Shown here in pieces: positions 18,943 through 27,823 of a DNA stretch of 64,000 nt. The position numbers and the translations under genes are program-made. Below the pieces are notes generated by a model. That model did no database searches and had not been told where the DNA came from. It saw only the letters and a list, made by a program, of their open reading frames with translations. The stretch spans positions 1 to 64,000 of the forward strand of contig NZ_VRYZ01000003.1 of NCBI RefSeq assembly GCF_008064635.1, in the 5' to 3' direction. This DNA comes from Parahaliea aestuarii. Its GTDB lineage: Bacteria; Pseudomonadota; Gammaproteobacteria; Pseudomonadales; Halieaceae. Numbering within the stretch: the stretch's first letter is position 1; each line of letters starts with the position of its first letter.

Positions 18943-19663
18943 GTTCCGGTGGGCGCTCAGCCAGGGGCTCAACATCCTGCTGCCCCAGTACTGCCTGTTC
19001 TGTGGCCTGACGAGCAACACCGCCCTGCCCCTGTGTCGCGACTGTCGGCGGGAGCTGCCGCTCAACCAGCCCTGCTGCGAGCGCTGCGCCCTGCCGCTGG
19101 CGCGCCACAGCGCCCGTTTCTGCGGCCGCTGCCTGGCGCAGAAGGCGCCGCCCTTTGACCGGGTGATCGCTCCCTACCGCTACGACCCCCAGCTCGCCCT
19201 GCTGATCCAGCGCTGGAAGTACCAGCCGCTGCCGCGCCTGGGGCTGCTGGCAGCCAGCCTGTGGCAGGACGCCGTGCCGGAACCACCGCCAGTCGATGTG
19301 CTGGTGGCGGTGCCCCTGCACTGGCGGAAACTGCTGCGCCGGGGCTTCAACCAGTCCGGCCAGTTCAGCGAACTGCTGTACCGGCGCCATCCGGCGCTGG
19401 GTGACAAGTGCCTCGCGCGGCGCCTGCTGCGGCGCCAGCGTGCAACGGCGGTGCAGGCGGGCCTGGACGCCGCCGCGCGGCAGCGCAACCTGCACGGCGC
19501 CTTTACATTGCGGGGGCGCTGTGACAATTTGCGGGTCGCAGTAGTCGACGACGTTATGACAACCGGTGCCACTGCCAGCGAACTGGCCCGCTGCCTGAAG
19601 GCCGGAGGCGCGCGGGAGGTGCAACTGTGGTGCCTGGCGCGTACTCCCGCCCCCGCGAACTGA
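18932..19663 (+). CDS. comF: ComF family amidophosphoribosyltransferase-like protein
   Basis: The N-terminal half has a zinc-binding cysteine cluster ([23 protein letters not shown]). The C-terminal half has a type I phosphoribosyltransferase fold with the PRPP loop [16 protein letters not shown] near 200. ComF/GntX proteins are linked to DNA uptake and the use of DNA as nutrient; the enzymatic reaction is not settled. It has 243 residues. ATG at 18932 was chosen over an upstream start because it places a typical MxNKFRW-LxxG N-terminus first. It is divergent from bioB, the usual Pseudomonas-type neighbourhood. Confidence 0.9.
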   Translation: MVNKFRWALSQGLNILLPQYCLFCGLTSNTALPLCRDCRRELPLNQPCCERCALPLARHSARFCGRCLAQKAPPFDRVIAPYRYDPQLALLIQRWKYQPLPRLGLLAASLWQDAVPEPPPVDVLVAVPLHWRKLLRRGFNQSGQFSELLYRRHPALGDKCLARRLLRRQRATAVQAGLDAAARQRNLHGAFTLRGRCDNLRVAVVDDVMTTGATASELARCLKAGGAREVQLWCLARTPAPAN

Positions 19664-19674
19664 CAAGGATTCCC

Positions 19675-20370
19675 GTGCGATTGCTGTGCCTGCTAATCCT
19701 GTTGCTGTCCCTGCCGGCGCATGCCGGCGACACCCTCCGCGTGGCCGTGGCTGCCAATTTCCGCGCAGTACTCGAAACCCTGGCCCCGGACTTCGAAGCG
19801 GCCGATGGCACTGCCCTCAGCCTGAGCAGCGCCTCCACCGGCGTGCTCTACAGCCAGATTCGCCACGGCGCGCCCTTCGATGTCCTGCTGGCGGCGGACA
19901 GCGAGCGACCTGCACTGCTGGAGGCCGAAGGCCTGGGCGACCAGCGCAGCTGCTATGCCCTGGGCCAGCTGGTGCTGGTGGGTAGCGATTCACTGGATGC
20001 GCTGGCCAATCCCGCCCTCAGCCTCGCCATCGCCAACCCGGCCACTGCTCCCTACGGTCTGGCCGCCGGGCAGGTGCTGGCCAGGCCCGCCTACGCCGCC
20101 GGCCAGGGCCGCAAACAGGTGCAGGGCAACAATGTGGTCCAGACCTGGCAGTTCTGGCACAGCGGCAGCGTCGACCTGGCGCTGGTACCGCGCTCGCTGG
20201 CGGGGGACAGGGGCATACCGGTACCCGCCGCATGGCACGACCCCCTGCGCCAGGAAGCGCTGATTCTCAACAGCGAACGAAGCACTGCCGCCCGCCGCTT
20301 TCTCGCCTGGCTAGGCAGCCCCCCCGTGCAGGCCCGCCTGCAGGCCGCCGGATACGGCCCCTGCCCGTGA
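19675..20370 (+). CDS. modA: molybdate ABC transporter substrate-binding protein
   Basis: This periplasmic binding protein of 231 residues has a signal peptide ([17 protein letters not shown]) followed by [22 protein letters not shown], the ModA signature, and [25 protein letters not shown] with oxyanion-contacting serines. GTG at 19675 is taken as the start because AAGGA precedes it and the signal peptide then starts cleanly. The stop overlaps modB (GTGA). It captures molybdate for molybdenum-cofactor enzymes; tungstate is a possible alternative ligand. Confidence 0.93.
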   Translation: MRLLCLLILLLSLPAHAGDTLRVAVAANFRAVLETLAPDFEAADGTALSLSSASTGVLYSQIRHGAPFDVLLAADSERPALLEAEGLGDQRSCYALGQLVLVGSDSLDALANPALSLAIANPATAPYGLAAGQVLARPAYAAGQGRKQVQGNNVVQTWQFWHSGSVDLALVPRSLAGDRGIPVPAAWHDPLRQEALILNSERSTAARRFLAWLGSPPVQARLQAAGYGPCP

Positions 20371-21044
20371 CCGCCGCCGAGCTCGATGCCGTCCGGCTGA
20401 CCCTGGCACTGGCCGGTACCACCACCCTGATCCTGATGTTGCTGGGCACGCCGCTGGCCTGGTGGCTGTCGCGCCGGCGTGGCAATTTACCCGCGCTGGT
20501 GGAGGCCCTGGTGGCCATGCCGCTGATTCTGCCGCCGACCGTGCTCGGCTTTTACCTGCTGTTGATGCTGGCGCCGGACAGCGCCGTTGGCGCCCTGTGG
20601 CAGCGGCTCACCGGCCAGCAGCTGGCCTTCAGCTTCAGCGCCCTGGTCATCGGCTCGGTGATCTACTCTCTGCCCTTTGTCGTGCAACCGCTGCAGGCCG
20701 CCTTCGCCCGGGTGCCGACGACCCTGCTGCAGGCCGCCGCCACCCTGGGGGCCACACCGCTGGACCAGTTCCGCAGTGTGGTGGCGCCCCTGTGCCGGCG
20801 CAGCTTTCTGGTGGCGGCCTGTCTCGGCTTTGCCCATACCGTGGGCGAGTTCGGCGTCATCCTGATGATCGGCGGCAATATTCCCGGGGAGACCCGGGTG
20901 GTCTCGGTGGCGCTCTATGACTATGTGGAATCCCTGCAATTTGCCGAGGCCCACCGCCTGGCGGGCGGGCTGGTGGTGTTCTCCCTGCTGCTGCTGTTCC
21001 TGCTCTATCGCAATAACGGCCGCCCGCGGGCGGACCAGCAATGA
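20367..21044 (+). CDS. modB: molybdate ABC transporter permease
   Basis: This inner-membrane permease has 225 residues and about five transmembrane helices. The ABC-interaction EAA-like loop is seen as LQAAATLGATPLDQFRSVVAP. A VAMPLILPPTVLGFYLL segment is typical of ModB. The GTG start overlaps the modA stop by 3 bp, and the end overlaps modC by ATGA. No ModE regulator gene is adjacent. Confidence 0.93.
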   Translation: MTAAELDAVRLTLALAGTTTLILMLLGTPLAWWLSRRRGNLPALVEALVAMPLILPPTVLGFYLLLMLAPDSAVGALWQRLTGQQLAFSFSALVIGSVIYSLPFVVQPLQAAFARVPTTLLQAAATLGATPLDQFRSVVAPLCRRSFLVAACLGFAHTVGEFGVILMIGGNIPGETRVVSVALYDYVESLQFAEAHRLAGGLVVFSLLLLFLLYRNNGRPRADQQ

Positions 21045-22132
21045 GCGCACTCGATCTGGCGCTGCGCTGCGCCGGCGCCGATGGCTTCGCGCTGGACATC
21101 ACTGAACGGCTTTCCCTCACTGGAGTAACCGCAGTGTTCGGCGCCAGCGGCAGCGGCAAAACCACGCTGCTGGAATGTGTCGCCGGCCTGCGCGCGCCCG
21201 AGCCCGGCAGCCGCATCGCCTTCGACGACGAAACCTGGGTGGATACCGGCCACAGCCTGCCCCCCTGGCGGCGCGGGATCGGTTACGTCTTCCAGGATGC
21301 GCGCCTGTTCCCTCACCTCGATGTGCGGGGCAACCTGACCTACGGCCAGCGCCGCAAAGTCTCCGCGAAGGGCCCAACGCTGGCGCAGGTTTGCGCCTGG
21401 CTCGGCCTGCAGGACTTGCTGCACCGCGCCCCGGACACCCTGTCCGCCGGCCAGCGCCAGCGCGTATCCATGGGGCGGGCCCTGCTGGCGGCGCCGCGCC
21501 TGCTGTTGCTGGATGAGCCCCTGGCCAACCTCGACGGCGACAGCCGCCGCCAGTGCCTGGCCGCCCTGCGCCACGCCATCGCCGCCAGTCGCATTCCCGC
21601 CCTCTACGTCAGCCACGACGCCGAGGAAGTCAGCCACCTGGCAGATCGCCTGCTGATCCTGGCCGCCGGGCGTGTCACCGAACACGGCAGCATGCTGGAT
21701 CTGTCCAGCCGTATCGACAGCGCCCTGGCCAAAGACGAGCAGGCCGCCGCCATCGTGCACTGCCAGCTGGCCGCCCACGACAGCCCCTTCGGCCTCAGTG
21801 AACTGCACTGCGAGGGCAACAGCCTGTGGGTCAACCACCTGCCCGGCGAGATCGGCTCACTGCATCGCCTGCGCATTCCCGCACGGGACGTCAGCCTGTG
21901 CCGGGAACTGCCACGGGACACCAGCATCCTCAATATTTTGCCGGTACAACTGGACGAAATAGAACCCGGCGACGCTCCGCGCCTGCTGGTGCGGCTGCGC
22001 GCAGGGGAGCAGTTCCTGCTGGCGCGCATCACCCGCAAATCTGCCACTGCGCTGCAACTCAAGGTAGGTGATAAGCTGTTTGCCCAGATCAAGAGCACTG
22101 CCCTGCTCACGGAGACAGCCGAGCCAGCATGA
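21041..22132 (+). CDS. modC: molybdate ABC transporter ATP-binding protein
   Basis: This ATPase has 363 residues. Walker A GASGSGKTT lies near 33, the signature LSAGQRQRVSMGRAL near 133, Walker B LLLLDEPLANLD near 153, and an H-loop in YVSHDAEE. The C-terminal ~80 residues (from SILNILPVQL) are a TOBE domain that binds molybdate and regulates transport. It has full family length. The stop overlaps the srkA start (ATGA), so srkA may be cotranscribed. Confidence 0.95.
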   Translation: MSALDLALRCAGADGFALDITERLSLTGVTAVFGASGSGKTTLLECVAGLRAPEPGSRIAFDDETWVDTGHSLPPWRRGIGYVFQDARLFPHLDVRGNLTYGQRRKVSAKGPTLAQVCAWLGLQDLLHRAPDTLSAGQRQRVSMGRALLAAPRLLLLDEPLANLDGDSRRQCLAALRHAIAASRIPALYVSHDAEEVSHLADRLLILAAGRVTEHGSMLDLSSRIDSALAKDEQAAAIVHCQLAAHDSPFGLSELHCEGNSLWVNHLPGEIGSLHRLRIPARDVSLCRELPRDTSILNILPVQLDEIEPGDAPRLLVRLRAGEQFLLARITRKSATALQLKVGDKLFAQIKSTALLTETAEPA

Positions 22133-23109
22133 ATCAGCATCCCTACGAAACGCTTACTCCGGATATGGTGATCGACGCTGTCGAATCGGCCGGCTACCTC
22201 AGCGACGCCCGCCTGCTCGCCCTGAACAGTTACGAGAACCGGGTCTACCAGGTCGGCCTGGAGGAGGGCGAGCCTCTCATCGCCAAGTTCTATCGCCCCG
22301 AGCGCTGGAGCGACGAGCAGATTCTGGAGGAGCACAGCTTCAGCCGCGAACTGGTGGAGGCCGATATTTCGGTGGTTGCTCCCATGGCCAATGACGACGG
22401 AGAAACCCTCCACCGCCACGGCGGTTTCCGCTTCGCGCTGTTCAAGCGTCGCGGCGGCTACCCGCCCGAACTGGACAATCCCGACAGCCAACTGGTCCTC
22501 GGCCGCACCCTCGGCCGCATCCACGCGGTTGGCGCTGCCCGCCCTTTCAAATACCGCCCGGCCCTCACTGTGCAGCGACTGCTGGCAGAGCCGCGGGAGT
22601 TCATCATCGAGCACTTCATCCCCGCGGAGTTGCGCCCGGCCTATGCCACACTCACCGAGGATTTGCTGGAGATTGTGGAGACGCTGTACGCGGAGATACA
22701 ACCAGCGGACTGGATTCGGGTCCACGGCGACTGTCATGTGGGCAATATTCTATGGCGCGACGATACGGCGCATTTTGTGGATCTCGATGATTGTTGCAGT
22801 GCCCCGGCGATCCAGGATTTGTGGATGTTCCTCAGCGGCGAGCGCCATGAGCGGGAACTGCAACTCTGTGAGCTGATCGAGGGCTATTCGGAGTTCTGCG
22901 ATTTCAGTCCGCGTCAGTTACGCTGGGTGGAGGTGCTGCGCTCGATGCGCCTGGTGCACTATGCGGCCTGGCTGGCGCGGCGCTGGGAGGACCCGGCGTT
23001 TCCCCGCAGTTTTACGTGGTTCAATACGGAGCGCTACTGGGCGGACCATATTCTGGAGTTGCGGGAGCAGCTTGGCGCTTTGCAGGAGGAGCCGCTGCGG
23101 TTGTTGTGA
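22129..23109 (+). CDS. srkA: stress response kinase A (YihE/RdoA family)
   Basis: This is a protein serine/threonine kinase of the choline-kinase-like fold with 326 residues. The catalytic loop VHGDCHVGNILW (about 198-209) and the metal motif DLDDCC (DFG equivalent) are intact, as is the N-terminal LNSYENRVYQVGLEEG. In E. coli SrkA limits MazF- and oxidative-stress-linked death. The link here with modABC is positional only: it overlaps modC by 4 bp. Confidence 0.92.
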   Translation: MNQHPYETLTPDMVIDAVESAGYLSDARLLALNSYENRVYQVGLEEGEPLIAKFYRPERWSDEQILEEHSFSRELVEADISVVAPMANDDGETLHRHGGFRFALFKRRGGYPPELDNPDSQLVLGRTLGRIHAVGAARPFKYRPALTVQRLLAEPREFIIEHFIPAELRPAYATLTEDLLEIVETLYAEIQPADWIRVHGDCHVGNILWRDDTAHFVDLDDCCSAPAIQDLWMFLSGERHERELQLCELIEGYSEFCDFSPRQLRWVEVLRSMRLVHYAAWLARRWEDPAFPRSFTWFNTERYWADHILELREQLGALQEEPLRLL

Positions 23110-23159
23110 GGGGCTGGTGGCGGCCCTGTGGGCCGCTGCATCGCCGCCGGCCGGTGAAA

Positions 23160-23738
23160 GTCTTTTGCTCCATTCCGGGACGATCGGCTGTGCCTTCCCT
23201 GGGGGATTCTTTACCTCGTTAGTTGCTGCCGGCTTCGTTGTGACCGCTGTGTGCACAGAATTCTTGGCACGCTGATCGTTCTGAAGTTCGGCAGTGCCCT
23301 TCGCGAGGCCGGGTGACTCCGTAAGTGTGGACCGAGCCCACAGCCGCCGCCCTCCAAGTCCGCAAAAGGCTTTCCCCCGCCGACGTCAATGCGGGTGCCA
23401 GCGGGAGGTGACTGTCTTCGGATGGAGAGATCGGTGGGTTCGGTCGGTTTGGCGGGTCCAGCATTCTTTCGCAACAAAGCACCCATGGTGCGGTTTCCCC
23501 GCCGCGTTGACGGCGAGCAGGGGAGCTTCTTTTACGGACTTGGAGGGCGGCGGCTGTGAGCGCGGTCTGCCCTTACAGCGTCACCAGCCCCCGCGAAGGG
23601 CACTACCGAACTTCAGAACGATCAACGTGCACAAAATCCTGTGCACTCGGAGGTCACAACAAAGCCGGCTGCAACTACCGAGCTAAAAATCACCCAAAGG
23701 AAGGCACAGCCGATCGTCCCGGAATGGAGTAAAAGAAG
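23160..23738. repeat. long imperfect inverted repeat (two ~200-bp arms)
   Basis: The arm at about 23160-23367 matches the reverse complement of about 23530-23738 over its whole length with scattered differences. Both share, for example, CTCCATTCCGGGACGATCGG, GATCGTTCTGAAGTTCGG and GCCGCCGCCCTCCAAGTCCG. The roughly 160-bp centre carries a further partial copy of one arm end (GAGCAGGGGAGCTTCTTTTA). Open frames crossing it do not look like proteins. With the tandem repeats that follow, it fills a 786-bp gap between srkA and the acyltransferase. It may be a non-autonomous element or two opposed copies of a genome repeat. Confidence 0.75.
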
Positions 23739-23877
23739 CTCCCCTGATCGCCGGCGACGCAGCGGCCGCAAGGCCGCCCGGAATAGAGCAAAAGAAACTC
23801 CCCTGATCGCCGACGACGCAGCGGCCGCAAGGCCGCGCGAATTATCCACAGCAACGCAGCGGCGGCAAGGCCGCCAA
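23722..23877. repeat. 59-bp tandem repeat, 2.4 copies
   Basis: Units at 23722-23780 and 23781-23839 differ at only a few positions, both ending in GACGCAGCGGCCGCAAGGCCGC. A third partial unit with GCAGCGGCGGCAAGGCCGCC ends near 23877. Each unit can fold around GCGGCC-GCAA-GGCCGC. The first unit overlaps the outer end of the long inverted repeat. There are no unique spacers, so it is not a CRISPR array. Confidence 0.8.
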
Positions 23878-23895
23878 CATATAGACCAACACTAC

Positions 23896-24621
23896 CTAGT
23901 CACGCCTGGACTTCGGATATACCACTCCCCACAACCACCGCCAGGAACTGTTCTCCCCCAGCACCTGCCGGTCCACCTCATCAAAAAACCGCTCCATCCC
24001 CTCCGGATCCCTAAAATAATCCAGCCGGGTCGTAAAACCGCGATCGGCATCCAGCTCCTTGACCACCCTCGCCGGATTGCCCGCCACCACCACATTGGCC
24101 GGCACATCCCGGGTAACCACAGCGCGGGCCGCGACTACCGAATTGTCGCCAATCGTCACGCCCTTCAGGACAGTGGCATGATCCCCCAGCCACACATTGC
24201 GGCCGATATGCACAGGCGTCACCCCCTCGTCACGCCGGGTGCGATCGTAGATGCCGTGCCAGTCGGAATCAGTCACATAGGCGCCGTTGGCGAACATGGT
24301 GCCATCGCCGATAGTGATTTCGTCAGAAGCGCTGATGCGGGAACCCGGGCTCATCAGCACACAGTCGCCGATCTCAACCCTGCCGGCGCCTTCCTCCCGG
24401 CCCCACACGCCGATTTCCACCCGGTGCTGGGGTTCGCCGATGGCCGTGAAACTGCGACCAATGCGGATGTTCGGACCGGAGATGTGAACGAACCAGGGCT
24501 TCATGACCGTTTCATAGGGTCCGAAGTACTCGCACTCGGGGCGCAGAAAGTAGTCGGTGTACCAGCGACGGAAGGAGAGGTAGGCTTTTTTCAGCCAGTA
24601 GGGACGGTTGTCCTTGCGCAT
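23896..24621 (-). CDS. left-handed beta-helix acyltransferase (hexapeptide family)
   Basis: The 241-residue protein has hexapeptide repeats through about 55-200, such as ITIGDGTMFANGAYV and VHIGRNVWLGDHATVLKGVTIGDNSVV. It ends in the common cap VVVAGNPARVVKEL. This is the fold of maltose/xenobiotic/WbbJ-type O-acetyltransferases, with the likely catalytic His in DSDWHGI. The acceptor is unknown; LPS or polysaccharide sugar is the usual guess. It stands alone, flanked by the repeat region and the TrmB-like gene. Confidence 0.85.
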   Translation of the reverse strand: MRKDNRPYWLKKAYLSFRRWYTDYFLRPECEYFGPYETVMKPWFVHISGPNIRIGRSFTAIGEPQHRVEIGVWGREEGAGRVEIGDCVLMSPGSRISASDEITIGDGTMFANGAYVTDSDWHGIYDRTRRDEGVTPVHIGRNVWLGDHATVLKGVTIGDNSVVAARAVVTRDVPANVVVAGNPARVVKELDADRGFTTRLDYFRDPEGMERFFDEVDRQVLGENSSWRWLWGVVYPKSRRD

Positions 24622-24718
24622 GCGGGGAGCCTTGTACTGGCGAATCTGTTATTGCTGAATCTATTATCGGATAGCGGCGCTTTTTGCCGGCACACACTTT
24701 TACAGGAGCACCCCGTTT

Positions 24719-25381
24719 TTGCAAGCCAACTCACGGCCGGTCAGCAGCAGCCAGCTCTGGACGCACCCGAAGCTGCCGGCCCTTGTTCATCGTCACCTGG
24801 CACAGCCCTGGCGCAAACCGGTGGCGGATTTCAACCGGGCGGCCTTCGCGGAACTGGAAGCGGCACTGCAATCCAGGTCGCGGCCGCTGCTGCTGGACTC
24901 TTTCTGCGGTACCGGCCAGAGCACCGCCACGCTGGCGCAACAGTATCCGCAACATCTGGTCGTCGGTATCGACAAGTCGGCCCAGCGCCTGCAGCGTCAT
25001 GTTGCAGGTGGCGGCGGCAACTACCTGCTGCTGCGGGCGGAGTGCGAGGCTATCTGGCAATTGCTGCTGGAAAGGCGCTGGCGGCCAGAGCGCCACTACC
25101 TTCTCTATCCCAATCCCTGGCCCAAGCCCGGCCACCTGCAGCGGCGTATTCACGGCCACGCCAGCTTCCCCCTGCTGCTGCAGCTCGGCGGCAGGGTTGA
25201 ACTGCGCTCCAACTGGCAGGTCTATGTGGAGGAATTCGGCCTCGCCATGCATCTGGCCGGCCGCCGTGGGCAGGTGGAGCGCATCCCCGGCGAGCCCCCC
25301 CCCCTCACGCTTTTTGAGGACAAGTACCGCAAAAGCGGTCACGCCCTGTGGCGTTACCAGGGCCGGGCCCAGGGGGTATGA
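24719..25381 (+). CDS. TrmB-like tRNA (guanine-N7)-methyltransferase family protein
   Basis: The 220-residue protein has a class I SAM fold with LLLDSFCGTGQSTATLA near 60 and the family motif YPNPWPKPGHLQRR near 135, equivalent to FPDPWPKKRH of TrmB. It is shorter and diverged from housekeeping TrmB, and its SAM motif has FCGTG in place of the usual GxGxG. It may therefore be a paralogue with another substrate rather than the m7G46 enzyme. It begins with TTG at 24719; no better start with a ribosome site is visible. Confidence 0.72.
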   Translation: MQANSRPVSSSQLWTHPKLPALVHRHLAQPWRKPVADFNRAAFAELEAALQSRSRPLLLDSFCGTGQSTATLAQQYPQHLVVGIDKSAQRLQRHVAGGGGNYLLLRAECEAIWQLLLERRWRPERHYLLYPNPWPKPGHLQRRIHGHASFPLLLQLGGRVELRSNWQVYVEEFGLAMHLAGRRGQVERIPGEPPPLTLFEDKYRKSGHALWRYQGRAQGV

Positions 25382-25432
25382 TGGATGCTGTGGTGTCCGG
25401 TATGATGGCCGGCCCGACTGGAGATAGCATTG

Positions 25433-26275
25433 ATGTCTGCAATTCACGATGACCCGGTGTGGGAACGCATCCACGAGGAAACCCGCGCCCAGGCAGCCGC
25501 CGAGCCCATGCTGGCCAGCTATCTGCACGCCACCATCCTCAACCACAACCGGCTTGAACACGCGCTCAGCTTCCACCTGGCCAATCAGCTGGACAGCCCG
25601 GCGGCCTCCGCCCTGCTGTTGCGCGAGGTGATGGAGGAAGCGTTCACCGACGACAGCTGCCTGCGCAAAACCGTGCGCGCCGACCTGCTGGCCGTAGAGG
25701 AGCGCGACTCCGCCTGCAATGAACTCTACGTGCCCTTTCTCTACTTCAAGGGCTTCCACGCCCTGCAGACCCACCGCGTGGCGCACTGGCTGTGGAATCG
25801 CGGGCGCCGCTCGCTGGCCCTGTTTTTCCAGAACCGCATGTCCTCGGAATTCGCGGTGGACATTCACCCGGCGGCAAAGCTGGGCCACGGCCTGCTACTG
25901 GATCACGCCACCGGCCTTGTCATCGGCGAGACCGCTGTCGTCGGCAACAACGTGTCCATCCTGCAATCGGTGACCCTCGGCGGCACCGGCAAGGAAGACG
26001 GCGACCGCCACCCGAAAATCGGCAACGGGGTGTTGATCAGCGCTGGCGCGAAGATTCTCGGCAATATCCGGGTGGGTGACGGCGCCAAGGTCGGCGCCGG
26101 TTCAGTGGTACTGGAGGAAGTGCCGCCCCATACGACGGTGGCGGGGGTACCGGCGAAGGTGGTCGGCCGCCCGGCCTCGGAATCGCCAGCGCTGGAGATG
26201 GATCACGATTTCTGCTGCGACGAAGTGGCAGCCCAGCAGCAGGAAGTGGCAGCCAAGCAGCAGAAAGCCAGCTAA
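25433..26275 (+). CDS. cysE: serine O-acetyltransferase
   Basis: CysE makes O-acetylserine for cysteine synthesis. It has an N-terminal helical domain (about 1-140) and a C-terminal left-handed beta-helix with GLLLDHATGLVIGETAVVGNNVSILQSVTLGGTGK. The latter includes the active-site Asp/His region around residue 160. It has 280 residues. The ATG at 25433 is preferred over the TTG one codon upstream. The tail ends with a 21-bp duplicated unit (26222-26242, 26243-26263) encoding two EVAAxQQ repeats, probably a neutral expansion. Confidence 0.94.
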   Translation: MSAIHDDPVWERIHEETRAQAAAEPMLASYLHATILNHNRLEHALSFHLANQLDSPAASALLLREVMEEAFTDDSCLRKTVRADLLAVEERDSACNELYVPFLYFKGFHALQTHRVAHWLWNRGRRSLALFFQNRMSSEFAVDIHPAAKLGHGLLLDHATGLVIGETAVVGNNVSILQSVTLGGTGKEDGDRHPKIGNGVLISAGAKILGNIRVGDGAKVGAGSVVLEEVPPHTTVAGVPAKVVGRPASESPALEMDHDFCCDEVAAQQQEVAAKQQKAS

Positions 26276-26282
26276 GTCCCTC

Positions 26283-27698
26283 TCAGGCGTCGAAGATCTT
26301 GCCGGGGTTCATGATCCCGGCAGGGTCGAAGGCGCGCTTGATCTGGCGCATCAGGTCGATCTCCAGCTCTGAGCGGCTGTATGGCAGGTAATCCTTTTTC
26401 AGCAGGCCGACGCCGTGCTCGGCGGAAACACTGCCACCGTAGCGCTGCACAATCTCGAACACCCACTGGCTGACCTCGCCGCAGCGCTGCTTGAACTCGT
26501 CGACCGGCAGGTCATCGGGCTTGAGCACGTTGAGATGGACATTGCCGTCGCCAATGTGGCCGAACCAGACGATCTCGAAGTCCGGGTAGGCGCCATTCAC
26601 TACCTGCTCTACCTCGCTGAGGAAGTCCGGCACCTTGGCCACGGTGGTGGAAATGTCGTTCTTGTAGGGTGTCCAGCGGGAAATGGTTTCAGAGATATCC
26701 TCCCGCAGGCGCCACAGGCTCTCCGCCTGGGCCACGCTCTGACTGGCCACGCCATCCACCACCCAGCCCTGTTCCACACAGTGCTCGAACAACGCCATGG
26801 CCTGCTCCATGTCCGCCCCGGTGAGCTGCTCGAACTCCAGCAGGGCGTAGTATTCGGCCGGTGTTTCGAAGGGACGCTGCAGGCCCTGGTGCTCAACCAC
26901 TTTCTGCAGGGCCAGCTCGGAGAAAAATTCAAAAGCCTGCAGATCCATTTTTGCCTGGTAGGCGGCCAGCACCTGCATGATGGCGCCCATGTCCGGCACA
27001 CCCAGCACCAGTACCGCCGGGTCCTGCGGCGGGCGGGCCAGGGCCATGGTGGCCTCTACCACGATGCCGAGGGTACCCTCGGCACCGATCACCAGTTGGC
27101 GCAGATCGTAACCGGCGTTGTTTTTCACCAGGCCGCGATTCAGGTCGAGCAGTTCCCCGGTGCCGGTGACCAGCTTGAGGCCGGCCACCCAGTCCCGGGT
27201 CATGCCGTGGCGGATCACCTTGATACCCCCGGCATTGGTGGAGATATTGCCGCCGATCTGGCTGGAGCCCGCCGAGGCGAAATCCACCGGGTAGTAAAGC
27301 CCCTGGCCCTCGGCAAATTGCTGTAACTGTTCGGTAATGACGCCGGCGCCACAGCGCACGGTGCGCTCCACCGGGTTGAAATCGGCAATGCTGCTGAGGC
27401 GGTCCAGGGCGATGACCAGTTCGCCATTTGCGGCGACAGCGCCGGCGCTGAGGCCGGTGCGCCCGCCGGAGGGCACGATGGCCAGCCCCTCGCGGGCGGC
27501 CAGGCGCACAATGTCCTGCACCTCTTCAATCGAGCCCGGCAGCAGCACCGCTGAAGGGGTCGGCGTGTGAAAGCGGGTCCAGTCACGGCCGTAGTGCGCG
27601 GCGGATTCGGCATCGGTCAACACGCGCTCTGCGCCCACAATATCCGCCAGGGCGGACAGGGTCGCGGGACTCAGGCGGGGAGTGGCCAGATCGTTCAC
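26283..27698 (-). CDS. FAD-linked D-2-hydroxyacid dehydrogenase, probably D-2-hydroxyglutarate dehydrogenase
   Basis: This VAO-type flavoprotein has 471 residues. The FAD_binding_4 domain comes first, with VPSGGRTGLSAGAV and the phosphate-contacting SSQIGGNISTNAGGIKV. The FAD-oxidase C domain follows, with a metal-binding FGHIGDGNVHLNV and SAEHGVGLLKK. It is divergent from serA. SerA side-produces D-2-hydroxyglutarate, and in Pseudomonas the D2HGDH gene is a serA neighbour that clears it, so that role is most likely. GlcD/lactate dehydrogenase activity is possible. The GTG start at 27698 has GAGGA in front and is preferred over the GTG 8 codons upstream. Confidence 0.88.
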   Translation of the reverse strand: MNDLATPRLSPATLSALADIVGAERVLTDAESAAHYGRDWTRFHTPTPSAVLLPGSIEEVQDIVRLAAREGLAIVPSGGRTGLSAGAVAANGELVIALDRLSSIADFNPVERTVRCGAGVITEQLQQFAEGQGLYYPVDFASAGSSQIGGNISTNAGGIKVIRHGMTRDWVAGLKLVTGTGELLDLNRGLVKNNAGYDLRQLVIGAEGTLGIVVEATMALARPPQDPAVLVLGVPDMGAIMQVLAAYQAKMDLQAFEFFSELALQKVVEHQGLQRPFETPAEYYALLEFEQLTGADMEQAMALFEHCVEQGWVVDGVASQSVAQAESLWRLREDISETISRWTPYKNDISTTVAKVPDFLSEVEQVVNGAYPDFEIVWFGHIGDGNVHLNVLKPDDLPVDEFKQRCGEVSQWVFEIVQRYGGSVSAEHGVGLLKKDYLPYSRSELEIDLMRQIKRAFDPAGIMNPGKIFDA

Positions 27699-27823
27699 AA
27701 AAGGTCCTCGGGTAATTTTCACGGCGCGCCGGGTCCGGCGCTGTTTTCAGGGCGGCGTATGGTACCATACGCGCCCCTCGCAACCCCCACAGACACAGTC
27801 TTTGTAACGGAGCCGGCACCGCC

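Noticed and set aside
23294-23686. 130-residue open frame in the repeat region
   Set aside because: It runs through both arms of the inverted repeat, and its translation is Arg/Pro-rich and repeats itself.
23722-23877. CRISPR array
   Set aside because: The 59-bp units are back to back with no variable spacers and no cas genes are nearby.
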